Assembly: GCF_014764445.1 (NCBI RefSeq)
Contig: NZ_CP061721.1
Coordinates: 930,001 to 994,000, forward strand
Direction: 5' to 3'
DNA length: 64,000 nucleotides
Source of the DNA: Pseudarthrobacter sp. BIM B-2242
GTDB lineage: Bacteria > Actinomycetota > Actinomycetes > Actinomycetales > Micrococcaceae
In this document: piece by piece, positions 17,348 to 25,986 of the stretch
Position numbering within the stretch: the first letter of the stretch is position 1
Layout: the number at the start of each line of letters is the position of its first letter
Program-made: the position numbers and the translations under genes
The notes under the pieces: model-generated
Seen by the model: the letters and a program-made list of their open reading frames with translations, nothing else
Databases searched by the model: none
Told to the model about the DNA's origin: nothing

Positions 17348-18346
17348 TTAGGTCTGTTGGGCGGGCATCGCCGCGGGCGGCGGGGCGGTGGAGCCGCGTT
17401 CGATGAGTTTGTGGGGCATGATCCGCGGCCCGAGGTCGCGGGAGCGGAGGAGTTTCTTGACGGCCATGCGGCCCATTTCCTCCAGCGGCTGGGCCATGGT
17501 GCTCAGGGGCGGGTGGACGTGCAGGGCGGTGGAGGTGTTGTCGAAGCCGAGGACGGAGACGTCTTCGGGGACGCGGCGGCCGCGTTTCTGTAGTTCGTTG
17601 ACCACGGCGGCGGCCATTTCGTCGCTCATGGCGAAGACGGCGGTGAGGTCGGGGTCCTGCTGGAGCAAATGGTCCAGTCCCGGGGCGCCGCTTTCGTAAA
17701 AGAAGGTTCCGGTGGCGGTGACAGGTTCGCACTTGGCCTCGGCCATGGCCTTGAGGTAGCCGCGCAGCCGGGGTTGGGCAACGAAGACGGATTCGGGATT
17801 GCCGGTGAGTAGCCCGATCCGGCGGTGGCCGAGTTTCAGCAGGTGACGGGTCGCGTCATAGGCTGCGTTCTCGTCGTCGATGGCCACGCTGGGTGAGCCC
17901 GACTTGTCGCTGATGGCCACGGAGATGACCGGGACGGTGGGTCCCAGCAGTTGCCGGATCTCGGGCTTGATGACCGCGGAGACCAGGATGACGCCTGCTG
18001 CCCGGTAGGTGCGCAGGGTCCGCAGGTAGCTGGCGATGTAGGCGGACTTGGCGCCGGTGCGGCCCAGCATGACGGCATAGCCGCGCTCCTGGGCCTCCTC
18101 CTCCACGCCCTGCATGACCTGGGAGGCGAGGGCGTCCGACACCATGGGCGCGAGCAGCCCGATGACCGAGGTCTGCCGGGTTTTCAAGCCGCGCGCCAGC
18201 GAGTCGGTTTCGTAGCTGAGCTTCCGGACCGCGTCCTCCACGCGCTCGCGGGTCTCGTCCGAGTAGCCCACCAGCCCGTTGACCACCCGGGAGACCGTAG
18301 CGGGGGATACGCCGGCGTGCATGGCGACGTCCCTGATGGTTACCAC
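17348..18346 (-). CDS. LacI family transcriptional regulator of the sugar operon
   Basis: The 332-residue protein opens with the LacI helix-turn-helix VTIRDVAMHAGVSPATVSRVVNGLVGYSDETRERVEDAV, followed by the periplasmic-binding-like effector domain (SVIGLLAPMVSDALAS, VFAMSDEMAAAVVNEL). It has a Ser/Asp-rich sugar pocket typical of the family. It lies 127 bp upstream of the binding-protein gene on the same strand, so it probably controls that operon and itself through the tandem operators at 18383-18412. The last residues (APPPAAMPAQQT) are a low-complexity tail. Confidence 0.94.
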   Translation of the reverse strand: MVTIRDVAMHAGVSPATVSRVVNGLVGYSDETRERVEDAVRKLSYETDSLARGLKTRQTSVIGLLAPMVSDALASQVMQGVEEEAQERGYAVMLGRTGAKSAYIASYLRTLRTYRAAGVILVSAVIKPEIRQLLGPTVPVISVAISDKSGSPSVAIDDENAAYDATRHLLKLGHRRIGLLTGNPESVFVAQPRLRGYLKAMAEAKCEPVTATGTFFYESGAPGLDHLLQQDPDLTAVFAMSDEMAAAVVNELQKRGRRVPEDVSVLGFDNTSTALHVHPPLSTMAQPLEEMGRMAVKKLLRSRDLGPRIMPHKLIERGSTAPPPAAMPAQQT

Positions 18347-18382
18347 TGGTTCTCCTTGGCTGTACTGCGGGCTGGGGGCAGG

Positions 18383-18412
18383 TACGCAAACGGTTTACGT
18401 AAACGGTTACGT
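18383..18412. promoter_or_regulatory. Tandem LacI-type operators
   Basis: Two LacI-family dyads lie side by side: CGCAAACGGTTTACG at 18385-18399 and ACGTAAACGGTTACGT at 18397-18412. Each is centred on a CG step; the centres are 13 bp apart. They lie 40-65 bases upstream of the regulator start codon, where they would control its promoter. The rest of the 334-bp gap up to the next gene at 18681 shows no further recognisable feature. Confidence 0.7.
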
Positions 18413-18680
18413 GACTTGCCTCATCAACAGTAAGGGGAGAGGTGCGGGAGGCGTGCGTGTTTCGTAAACAGCGCCTTGGGTCGAATAGCCACGGCCATCC
18501 AGGCCCGTTTCGAACGACGCCTGCTCGTGAAGCGGCCAACCAATGGGACTGCGTATGCGGCCGAATCCACCGGCTCACCTTTGTCGCAAACTGCGGACAA
18601 CTCCGGGCACGCGCAACGTCCAAATAAAACCTCCGCAGGTCCTGTACTTTTGGGACTAATAGACAACACCGGGGGAAAAA

Positions 18681-18968
18681 ATGCGGTTCAAGCGTTCAGC
18701 GGGTCTTTTTGTCACCGGCATTTCACTCCTAGTCGGCGGACCACTTCTCAGTTGGGCTGCATCGTTTTTCGGTGTGTATTTCGCTACCAGCGGCAGCAAT
18801 AGCGGCATGGCAGCAATTTCCATTGCAGTAGTGGTCTTCGGGTTACTGCTGGGGGTAGTCGGATTCTTCATGCTCATGGTCGCCATTCACCGCGCCTTGG
18901 TAAAGATCGACGCACTGCCGGTACTGACACAGCCCAGCCAGCGGCAACACACTGCCTCCGAGTACTGA
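18681..18968 (+). CDS. Small two-helix membrane protein
   Basis: The 95-residue protein has two hydrophobic helices (about residues 8-33 and 42-68) and a polar C-terminal tail. A GGGGG ribosome binding site precedes the ATG. No family is recognised. It begins in a lower-GC stretch and is followed 12 bp after its stop by a fragment of a methyltransferase gene, which suggests that it replaced or was inserted next to a former gene. Confidence 0.65.
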   Translation: MRFKRSAGLFVTGISLLVGGPLLSWAASFFGVYFATSGSNSGMAAISIAVVVFGLLLGVVGFFMLMVAIHRALVKIDALPVLTQPSQRQHTASEY

Positions 18969-18980
18969 CCGTCCCGTGCA

Positions 18981-19076
18981 CAGCCAACGCATCCGACGGC
19001 GTTGGACCGCGACGATCTATTGTTCGCGGCAGGCGCGGCCGAGGTGACGCCCCTGTGGCGGTTTGTTCGCCGATAG
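18981..19076 (+). pseudogene. 3-prime remnant of a methyltransferase paralogue
   Basis: These 96 bases align without gaps to 5647-5742, the end of the NPPW methyltransferase gene, with 78 identical positions, and end at the same stop codon. In the matching frame they encode QPTHPTALDRDDLLFAAGAA and then EVTPLWRFVRR, with 22 of 31 residues identical and many changes at third positions. Nothing upstream of 18981 continues the similarity, so only the last 31 codons of a second, diverged copy remain. Confidence 0.75.
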
Positions 19077-19117
19077 CCACAGGAGATGTGTGCGCGACCA
19101 AAAGGGCTGACAAGCGT

Positions 19118-20083
19118 TCAAACAGGCGGCCAGTTCGCGGCGCCCGGTCCGTCGAACAGCGCGCTGGTGCTGCTTTGGGGCACCACCACGTGGACGGCGT
19201 TGCGCTGGATGGTGAAGTCGGCCGGCGTGGTGGTGGCGATCTCGCCGTCGAGGTTTACCGGCATCGGCGGCTCGGTGACCACCCGGACGCTTCGGCTGGT
19301 CAGGTGGTGCACCCGGTCGTGTTTGATGAAACTTCCGTCCTTGAGCAGCCGTGCGATGCTCACGTGCTCCCGGAGCGGCCCGGCCACGATGGCGTAGATG
19401 TCAAGGATGTGGTCATCGATTCCGGCGGTGGGGGAGACCGTGTTGCCGCCGCCGTAGTGCCGGCCATTGCCGACGGCCACCTGAAGCAGGTCCTCGAGTT
19501 CCAGCGGCTCGTGGTCGCCGTCCGGGAACTCAAGGCGGGCCCGGAACGGCTTGTGCCGGGTATAGGCCAGAATCGTGGCGAAGCTGTACGCCAGGGGCCC
19601 GATGTATCGCTTCAGCCGGGGGCTCAGGGCCTCGGTTACAGACACCGACAGGCCCACGGACGCGACGTTGAGGAACGGCTCGCCGTTGGCCCGCCCGAGG
19701 TCGATATCCACCACCTTTCCTTCCGCGATGGTGGCACACGCCTCGGCAAGGTTGTTCGGTATTTCCAGTGTGCGGGCGAAGTCGTTGGCGGTGCCCAGCG
19801 GCAGAACGCCGAGCACAACGTTGGTGCCGGCAACCCGGCCGGCGGCGTAGGACACGGTCCCGTCGCCGCCGCCGACAACCACCAGGTCATGCCCGTCCGC
19901 AAGCACCCGGTCAAGGGTCCCGGCCAGGTCCGCCCCCGACAGCACGGGGTGCACGGCGGAGATGGGCACGCCTGCCTTGCGCATCGCGTCCACGGCAAGT
20001 TCGTGTGCCGCCCCGCGGCGTGATCCGGCGTTGATCACAACGGCGGCAGAGCGGGCATCGCGGGCAGCTTTCATGAGGGCCAT
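19118..20083 (-). CDS. Diacylglycerol/lipid kinase family protein
   Basis: The 321-residue protein has the DAGK catalytic domain: VVINAGSRRG at the N-terminus, the nucleotide-binding LVVVGGGDGTVSYAAG near residue 70, and LPLGTANDFARTL near 97. The C-terminal lobe contains VGNGRHYGGGNTVSPTAGIDDHILDI, typical of YegS/BmrU-type lipid kinases. It would phosphorylate diacylglycerol or a related lipid at the membrane. The ATG at 20083 overlaps the stop of the upstream methyltransferase gene by 13 bases, so the pair is coupled. No Shine-Dalgarno is seen; the long upstream frame belongs to the other gene's antisense reading. Confidence 0.9.
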   Translation of the reverse strand: MALMKAARDARSAAVVINAGSRRGAAHELAVDAMRKAGVPISAVHPVLSGADLAGTLDRVLADGHDLVVVGGGDGTVSYAAGRVAGTNVVLGVLPLGTANDFARTLEIPNNLAEACATIAEGKVVDIDLGRANGEPFLNVASVGLSVSVTEALSPRLKRYIGPLAYSFATILAYTRHKPFRARLEFPDGDHEPLELEDLLQVAVGNGRHYGGGNTVSPTAGIDDHILDIYAIVAGPLREHVSIARLLKDGSFIKHDRVHHLTSRSVRVVTEPPMPVNLDGEIATTTPADFTIQRNAVHVVVPQSSTSALFDGPGAANWPPV

Positions 20084-20676
20084 GGTAGGGCGTGGACCTG
20101 TGGGTTTCCTATGGCAGCGGCTGAAGCGTACGACGGCGGCGCGTGAGTTCCAGCCGCAGGAACCTGCGTGCGGGGGAGCCCAAGGTAGCGCGGCACCTTT
20201 TGCGCGTAGTCCGGGTAGGGCTGCGGGAACAGCCGCACGAGCTCGGACTCCTCCTCGAGGACAAACCGGTGCTCCACCAGCAGTTCGGCCGGCAGCAGTG
20301 CGAGAACCCAGGAGGAGCCGGCCATCGCGCCCGCACCGAGTTGCATGAGCCACCAGCCCACGTACATGGGATGGCGGGTGATCGCATAGGGCCCGGTGTC
20401 CACTAGCTCCTCTGGCCGTTCCAGCTCGAAGGGGCCCGCCGATCGCCGTCGGCGTTCGGCCAGGGCCCAGGCATTCAGGCCGGCGCCGGCCACCACCAGC
20501 CCCGCACCCGCCACCCTGTGAACGGAGCGGGGGCCGGGAAGCGGCAGGGGCCGGTGCCGGGCAAGGAGGAGATCGAGGGCCATCGCGGCAACCACGGCCG
20601 GCGGCAAGGGAAGGTTCGCGTAGACCGCCTTCACGCGTCCCGTCAGGGTGCGCCGAGAGCTGCCGAGGGCTGCCAT
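20071..20676 (-). CDS. Isoprenylcysteine methyltransferase-like (PEMT/NnrU) membrane protein
   Basis: The 201-residue protein has about four hydrophobic segments and the ICMT/PEMT signature: ELVDTGPYAITRHPMYVGWWLMQLG in the middle and HRFVLEEESELVRLFPQPYPDYAQKVPRYL near the C-terminus, the two parts that form the SAM-binding site. It probably methylates a lipid or small thiol in the membrane. It overlaps the lipid-kinase gene, which fits a joint role in lipid head-group metabolism, an inference. No ribosome binding site is visible at the ATG. Confidence 0.82.
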   Translation of the reverse strand: MAALGSSRRTLTGRVKAVYANLPLPPAVVAAMALDLLLARHRPLPLPGPRSVHRVAGAGLVVAGAGLNAWALAERRRRSAGPFELERPEELVDTGPYAITRHPMYVGWWLMQLGAGAMAGSSWVLALLPAELLVEHRFVLEEESELVRLFPQPYPDYAQKVPRYLGLPRTQVPAAGTHAPPSYASAAAIGNPQVHALPWPS

Positions 20677-20757
20677 GGTTTCAGCGTACGCCGCGTGAGC
20701 CGCGGCGCAGTGCTGTGCGCAGGGCCGTGCGCAGTGCTGTGCTGGTGGCCGCGTCGG

Positions 20758-21762
20758 CTACTCGGTGACAGCCACGGGAACCTTCTCGCCCTGGCTCGGA
20801 GCGGGAGTGCTTCGGCGCCGCCAGTAGGCGGCCAGCACGGCACCGGAAACGTTGTGCCACACGGAGAAGATGGCACCGGGGAGAGCCGCTTCAGGGGTCA
20901 TATACGTCCGTGCCAGCCCTGCGGCCAGGCCCGAATTCTGCATGCCCACCTCAATCGCGGTGGTACGCCGGGCAGGAATCGGCAGCCGGCACAGGCGGGC
21001 CGCACCGTACCCGAGGGCATAGCCCAGGCCGTTGTGCAGGATCACAGCCACGAGCACCAGCAGACCGGCCGAGAAAATGGCCTTTGCGCTTCCCGACACC
21101 ACAGCGATCACCACGAAGGTGATGGCAATGACCGAGATCCACGGCAGGGCGGGCAGCGCCTTGTTGACGAGCCGGGGCAGGAAGAGGCGGACCACAAGTC
21201 CCAGCAGCACGGGCAACAGCACAATCTGGACAATGGACCACGCCATGGACCCCGCATCAACGGGCATGTACTGGCCGGCCAGCCAGAGTGCCAGCACCGG
21301 GGTCAGCAGGGGAGCGACGAGGGTGGAAACAGAGGTCATCGCCACGGACAGGGCGACATCGCCCTTGGCCAGGTAGGACACCACGTTCGAAGCGGTGCCG
21401 CCGGGGCAGCAGCCCACCAGGATCACGCCCGCGGCCAGCGCCGGCGGCAGGGACAGCGCCATGGCTATCAGCCAGCCGAGGAACGGCATGATGGCGTACT
21501 GTGCCACCACGCCGATCACCACCGGAACGGGGCGTTTGGCAATGATGGCGAAGTCAGGCGGCGTGAGCGTCAGGCCCATGCCGAACATGATGATTCCCAG
21601 CAGCGGGTTGATCCAGGGGCTCAGGCCGCTGAAGGCAGTTGGAGCGGCAAGCGCCACGGCGCCTCCGGCCAGGATCAGCAGGGGGAACAGGGTGACGGCC
21701 ACACGGGCGCTGCGTTCTTCGGCAGCGGAGGCCGTGGTGGAGGGTGCGGATGAGGAAGACAT
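20758..21762 (-). CDS. Bile acid:sodium symporter (BASS) family transporter
   Basis: The 334-residue protein has about ten membrane helices and BASS motifs: PLLGIIMFGMGLTL in helix 2, VGCCPGGTASNVVSYLAKGDVALSVAMT in the crossover helix 4, and EVGMQNSGLAAGLA near the C-terminus. The family moves organic acids such as pantoate, pyruvate or keto acids with sodium; the substrate here is not known. The ATG at 21762 fits the family start but has only a weak Shine-Dalgarno. Confidence 0.92.
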   Translation of the reverse strand: MSSSSAPSTTASAAEERSARVAVTLFPLLILAGGAVALAAPTAFSGLSPWINPLLGIIMFGMGLTLTPPDFAIIAKRPVPVVIGVVAQYAIMPFLGWLIAMALSLPPALAAGVILVGCCPGGTASNVVSYLAKGDVALSVAMTSVSTLVAPLLTPVLALWLAGQYMPVDAGSMAWSIVQIVLLPVLLGLVVRLFLPRLVNKALPALPWISVIAITFVVIAVVSGSAKAIFSAGLLVLVAVILHNGLGYALGYGAARLCRLPIPARRTTAIEVGMQNSGLAAGLARTYMTPEAALPGAIFSVWHNVSGAVLAAYWRRRSTPAPSQGEKVPVAVTE

Positions 21763-22062
21763 GCCTACCGGACTATCACAGTGAGAGTTCGGTTTCAGAA
21801 TCAGCCGCAGTTGATGACGGGGCAAAAGTGCTGGTCAGCAGCGTTGTACTGTGCGGGGTGCCGTGCCGGAGGAAGCCGGGGACGGAGCACATCGACGACG
21901 TCGGCACCCGGGTGAGTGCCGCCGTCGCCCGTTACCCAACGAGTGGTTACATGCCCGTCCCCTTCCCGTGGCTTGCCCGTGGGTGACCGTTCACCCGGCC
22001 CTGTGAGGGTGGATGCGCCGGCCAGAACGGCCGGCAGCATTCACCCGACCCGGAGGACCTTC

Positions 22063-23883
22063 GTGTACTTGATTGCCAGACCGTCCAAGCTCCATCCCGC
22101 CCGGCCCTTGGCCCTGACTGCCAGCACCCTGGCCATCATTGCCGCGGCCTCTCTCCTGAACGCCTCCGCCGGCAACGCCGCCGACACCACCGACTGGGCC
22201 GCCTCGGCCTACCGCGGCAGCGTCAACGTGGTGGAAGGGCCTGACGAGAACCAGCAGGTGATCGACGGCGTCGCGTTCGTCGACGCGGACCAGGACTCCG
22301 TGCAGGACGGCAACGAGCGCGGCCTGGCCGGGGTGACCGTATCCAACGGGCGGGACGTCACGAAGACGGACAGCCAAGGCCGTTACGAGCTGCCGGCGTT
22401 CGACAACATGACTGTGTCCGTGACCCAGCCCCGCGGCTACCAGGTTCCGGTGGATGCGGACAACGTGGCCCAGTTCTTCTACCACCATCTGCCCGCGGGT
22501 TCCCCTGAGCTGAAGTTCGGCGGCCTCGAGCCCACCGGACCGCTGCCAGACCAGGTGAACTTCCCGCTGGCCAAGAGCGGCCTGACCCAGTCGCCCGAAC
22601 AGCACTGCGTCATCGGCGGCGACGTCCAGACCTACGACCAGGACGAGGTGGAATACGCCCGCACCGGTGCCTTCACCGACCTGGCGGCCCGCACAGACTA
22701 CGCAGGCTGCGGCGCCCTGTTCATCGGCGACGTGGTGGGCGATGACCTCTCGCTGTACCCACAGACCCGTGAGCTGTCCGGCATGCTGAACGGGCCGGCC
22801 CGCTTCCTGCCCGGCAACCACGACCTTGACTTCGACGCCACCACCAGCGAGCACACGTTCGACACGTTTAAGGCCAAGCTCGGCCCGGAGTACTACTCCT
22901 ATGACGCCGGCAAGGCCCACGTCGTCGCCCTGAACACCGTGGAATTCCCCACCAAGCAGCCGGCCGCCAAGGGCGACTACACCGGTTCATTGGACGAGCA
23001 GCAGCTTGAATGGCTCCGCAATGACATCGCCCAGGTGCCGAAGAACCAGCTGATCGTCCTGGCCGCGCACATCCCGCTGCTGGACTACGCCGACCAGGGC
23101 AGCAGCAAGCACCAGGTGGCGCAGGTCAAGGAGGTCTACGAGATCCTCGAAGGCCGCGAGGTGGTCGCGCTGGGCGGTCACACCCACAGCATCGAGAACC
23201 TCCGCAAGGGCGACTCCCTGGCGGGCTGGTCCGAGCTGTTCGGCATCGACGCCCTGCCGTTCAACCACATCACCGCCGGCGCCATCTCCGGCGACTGGTA
23301 CTCCGGACGCCAGACCGCCGACGGTTACCCGCTCGCCTACCAGCGCGACGGCGGTCTGCCGGGCGTGCTGACGCTGGACATCAAGAACACCGAGTTCCAG
23401 GAGCGTTTCACCGTCCGCGGCGAGGACGAGTCACTGCAGATGTCCCTGGGCCTGAACACGCCGCGCTACCGCGACTGGTACGCCCAGAACCTCGCCAACA
23501 AGGGCAGCGCCCCCGCATTCGCTGACCCGCTGACGGTCTCCCGCGACGACCTGGCCAACAGCACCTGGCTGACCAGCAACTTCTGGATGGGCAGCACCGG
23601 ATCCACGGTGAAGGTAGAGCTCGACGGCGGCGAAACGGTTGAGGCGGTCCGCACGCAGCAGATGAAGGGCGAAGGCCAGCTGGTCGGCGCTGAGTACTCT
23701 GATCCGGTGGCCGTTCAGGAGCAGCTGGTCAACGGCGGAAGCCTGGCCGACCGCTCGATGCACCTGTGGCGGCTGCAGCTGCCCGCCGACCTGGCAGCCG
23801 GCGAGCACACCGCAACCGTCACAGCCACCGATGTGTACGGCCGGACATTCACCGAGACGCTGACGTTCCAGGTCGCCGGTTAG
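22063..23883 (+). CDS. Secreted metallophosphoesterase with N- and C-terminal accessory domains
   Basis: The 606-residue protein has a signal peptide (about residues 1-37, cut near GNAA). Next is an SdrD/MetallophosN-like beta domain with GVAFVDADQDSVQDGNERGLAGVTVSNG, then a calcineurin-like phosphoesterase core with CVIGGDVQ, FIGDVVGDD, LPGNHDLDF and GGHTHS, which carry the metal-binding Asp, Asn and His residues, and a C-terminal MetallophosC-like domain. The GTG at 22063 was chosen because CGGAGG lies 6-7 bases upstream. It probably releases phosphate from extracellular organophosphates. It is monocistronic with a strong terminator. Confidence 0.92.
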   Translation: MYLIARPSKLHPARPLALTASTLAIIAAASLLNASAGNAADTTDWAASAYRGSVNVVEGPDENQQVIDGVAFVDADQDSVQDGNERGLAGVTVSNGRDVTKTDSQGRYELPAFDNMTVSVTQPRGYQVPVDADNVAQFFYHHLPAGSPELKFGGLEPTGPLPDQVNFPLAKSGLTQSPEQHCVIGGDVQTYDQDEVEYARTGAFTDLAARTDYAGCGALFIGDVVGDDLSLYPQTRELSGMLNGPARFLPGNHDLDFDATTSEHTFDTFKAKLGPEYYSYDAGKAHVVALNTVEFPTKQPAAKGDYTGSLDEQQLEWLRNDIAQVPKNQLIVLAAHIPLLDYADQGSSKHQVAQVKEVYEILEGREVVALGGHTHSIENLRKGDSLAGWSELFGIDALPFNHITAGAISGDWYSGRQTADGYPLAYQRDGGLPGVLTLDIKNTEFQERFTVRGEDESLQMSLGLNTPRYRDWYAQNLANKGSAPAFADPLTVSRDDLANSTWLTSNFWMGSTGSTVKVELDGGETVEAVRTQQMKGEGQLVGAEYSDPVAVQEQLVNGGSLADRSMHLWRLQLPADLAAGEHTATVTATDVYGRTFTETLTFQVAG

Positions 23884-23918
23884 CGGCTACACCTAGTTCC
23901 GCTGTTGGGCGGAGGGGG

Positions 23919-23952
23919 AAAGCCCTGGCACGACGTTCGTGCCAGGGCTTTT
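23919..23952 (+). terminator. Intrinsic terminator of the metallophosphoesterase gene
   Basis: AAAGCCCTGGCACGA at 23919-23933 pairs perfectly with 23937-23951 (15 bp, 3-base loop) and ends in TTTT. It lies 36 bp after the stop codon. Confidence 0.9.
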
Positions 23953-24056
23953 CTGCGTGTGGACGTACGACGGCGGTGCCTACGCTGGGCGCGGCAGGAA
24001 AACAGGGCAGGGGAGGCTTAGCCCCGGTCGCCCTAGCACCTTAAATATGTGGCCAA

Positions 24057-25739
24057 TCATCCGGACAAACGCTGGAGCAGCAGCCCTTCCAGCGGACTGA
24101 CTTGGGATGAACTAGTTTCGGGTGGACTGATTTCCGACCCACTGAATTTCGGCGGGACGATTGTCGAGGGACTGATCTCGGGCGGGAGGACGCCCGGCGG
24201 CCATTGTGGTGGTTCGCGGTCGGGTTGTTCGGCCTGGTAGTGGCGGCCGGTGGGTGATGTCCAGCCGGGTGGCTCATCCTTGGTCGCGGCAGTGGGCTCC
24301 CAGTCTCTGTTGTGCTTTAAGCGGTGATGCGATGGGCAGAGCTGTGCGATGTTGCTGATTCCGGTGGTTCCGCCGTGTTGCCACGCCAGTAGGTGGTCGG
24401 TGTCGTTGTCGAAGGAGTTGTTGTTGCAGCCGGGGAAGACGCACTTGCCGTCCCGCAGCTGCAACGCTTTTTTCATCGCCTTGGTGAGTCGATAACTGGT
24501 GCGACCGATTTCCAGGGGCGTTCCGTCGCGGGGGTCGAGCAGGACCCTGCGGAAGGATTCGGCGCCGCCGGCAAGGAGCTGACGGGCCATGGAGGCGGGA
24601 ATGGGCCCGTAACCGTCTAGCTCTGCGGGTTCGTCGGTGAGGCCCAGGAGTGCGAAGAACGGGACGGTGACGAGCACGTCGGCGCGGGGCGTGGGGACCT
24701 TGCCTGCATCCGGATCTGTGGTGGTTCCGCTCAACACCGGTTCAGCCTGGCCCGGGCGGTCACTGATTGCGACGGTATCGAAGCAGTAGAACTCTGCCGT
24801 GGGTTCATCGGAGCCGACGAGAGTGGCCAGGCCAAGCAGGCCCTCCTGCGCATCGCCCTCGCCCTGGACGGAGACTGTGGTGGGGATGGTGGCTGTTCTG
24901 TTGGTGAGGAGGCGTCTGGCGAAGTCGTCGGACTTGAGTTGTGTGAGGGTGCGGGTTTCGTTGGGTCCTTGGAGGCTGCGGGCGGTGGCGGTGATGCGGT
25001 TCGAGATCGCCAGCGCCTGGTCTGCTGGCAGGTATGCGGCGATCCAGGCCATCCCGTCCCGGTCCGGGGTGAATTCAACCCGCCGGTCCGCGGCGCTTTT
25101 GCGGTGACGCTTCTCGATCGATTCCGGGTGGTGGCGTTCCCTCCAGCCCCGTAGCCTGGCCCGCAACCGGCCCGGCACCAACTTCGGCGCGGGGCAACCC
25201 CTCGCCGCGTGAGGGGCGTCCGGGTCGAGAAAGTGCTCCACCAAAGCGGCCGCGGCGGGATGGTCCAAAGCCTCGGTCTCGTCGGCAAAGATCCGTGCCT
25301 GCTGCCAGGAGAGGCTGCCTGTGGAGAGGGCGTCCATGACCGGCGGCAATGCGCACACCTGCCGGGACTGATCCACGAACGCGGACGCGGCCCCGGGACT
25401 GATGGTCAGGATCCCGCCGATTTCCGCAACCGTGGACATCTCGGTGTAGGTCCGCTCATACAGGGGCGCGTCTGGTGGGGTCATCGCGTGTTGCAGGTCC
25501 ATGGCTTCGGCCACGGACCTGGCCTTCCGGGCCGCGGCCTGGGCCTCCAGCTTCTTTTCCAGCCCCATCCGTTCCAGCCGAATTTCGTACGCCCGCGCCA
25601 GCACATCCACACCGTCCCCGGCTACAGCCGAAACACCGGCGGAGGAGAGGGCAGCGTCCTCGGCATCGAGCGCGGCGAGAGCAGCAACGGTGGCATAGAT
25701 AGCCTCCATACCTGTCCCCGTCCCCGCCCTGGTTCCCAT
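24057..25739 (-). CDS. DUF222 and HNH endonuclease domain protein with repeat tail
   Basis: The protein (about 560 residues from the ATG at 25739, which has GAGG 8 bases upstream) carries the DUF222 domain and a C-terminal HNH nuclease: CVFPGCNNNSF, DTDHLLAWQHGG, SNIAQLCPSHHRLKHN with the metal and catalytic His residues. The frame stays open to a TTG at 25916, and the context of the start ATG is duplicated there (HDVLMGT and EDVRMGT). After the HNH domain the tail is a run of degenerate PEISP pentapeptides encoded by a 15-bp minisatellite. Such genes are multi-copy in actinobacteria; their role is unknown, and some lie in mobile regions. Confidence 0.87.
   Translation of the reverse strand: MGTRAGTGTGMEAIYATVAALAALDAEDAALSSAGVSAVAGDGVDVLARAYEIRLERMGLEKKLEAQAAARKARSVAEAMDLQHAMTPPDAPLYERTYTEMSTVAEIGGILTISPGAASAFVDQSRQVCALPPVMDALSTGSLSWQQARIFADETEALDHPAAAALVEHFLDPDAPHAARGCPAPKLVPGRLRARLRGWRERHHPESIEKRHRKSAADRRVEFTPDRDGMAWIAAYLPADQALAISNRITATARSLQGPNETRTLTQLKSDDFARRLLTNRTATIPTTVSVQGEGDAQEGLLGLATLVGSDEPTAEFYCFDTVAISDRPGQAEPVLSGTTTDPDAGKVPTPRADVLVTVPFFALLGLTDEPAELDGYGPIPASMARQLLAGGAESFRRVLLDPRDGTPLEIGRTSYRLTKAMKKALQLRDGKCVFPGCNNNSFDNDTDHLLAWQHGGTTGISNIAQLCPSHHRLKHNRDWEPTAATKDEPPGWTSPTGRHYQAEQPDREPPQWPPGVLPPEISPSTIVPPKFSGSEISPPETSSSQVSPLEGLLLQRLSG
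24094..24183. repeat. Six-unit 15-bp minisatellite in the DUF222-HNH gene
   Basis: Six consecutive 15-bp units with consensus GGACTGATTTCGGGC (read on the plus strand) run from 24094 to 24183. Units 3 and 6 are closest to the consensus. On the coding strand each unit gives a pentapeptide like PEISP. The length is a multiple of three, so copy-number change would keep the frame. Confidence 0.8.
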
Positions 25740-25986
25740 ACGAACATCCTCTAACGGGGGTACGACAATTTGGCCGGCAGCCATTGACGGCCCGGCCAAA
25801 GCAGCAGACTCGGCAGGAGGCAGCGCCCGCTCAACCCCGCCGCCCGATGCATCAGTGCCCATAAGAACATCATGAACCGGGGGTCTGACATCAGCGTCGG
25901 CAAGGCGCGCACTCAAGGTGCGCGCCGCCGTCGTACTTTCAAAAAAGTGCCGCTGTCGCCGTTCTCGGCGGCCCCGCGTCGGCGCG

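Noticed and set aside
15652..17406. A 584-residue plus-strand open frame
   Set aside because: It is antisense to the solute-binding protein and permease genes, is Gly/Glu-rich low complexity, and has no family or ribosome binding site.
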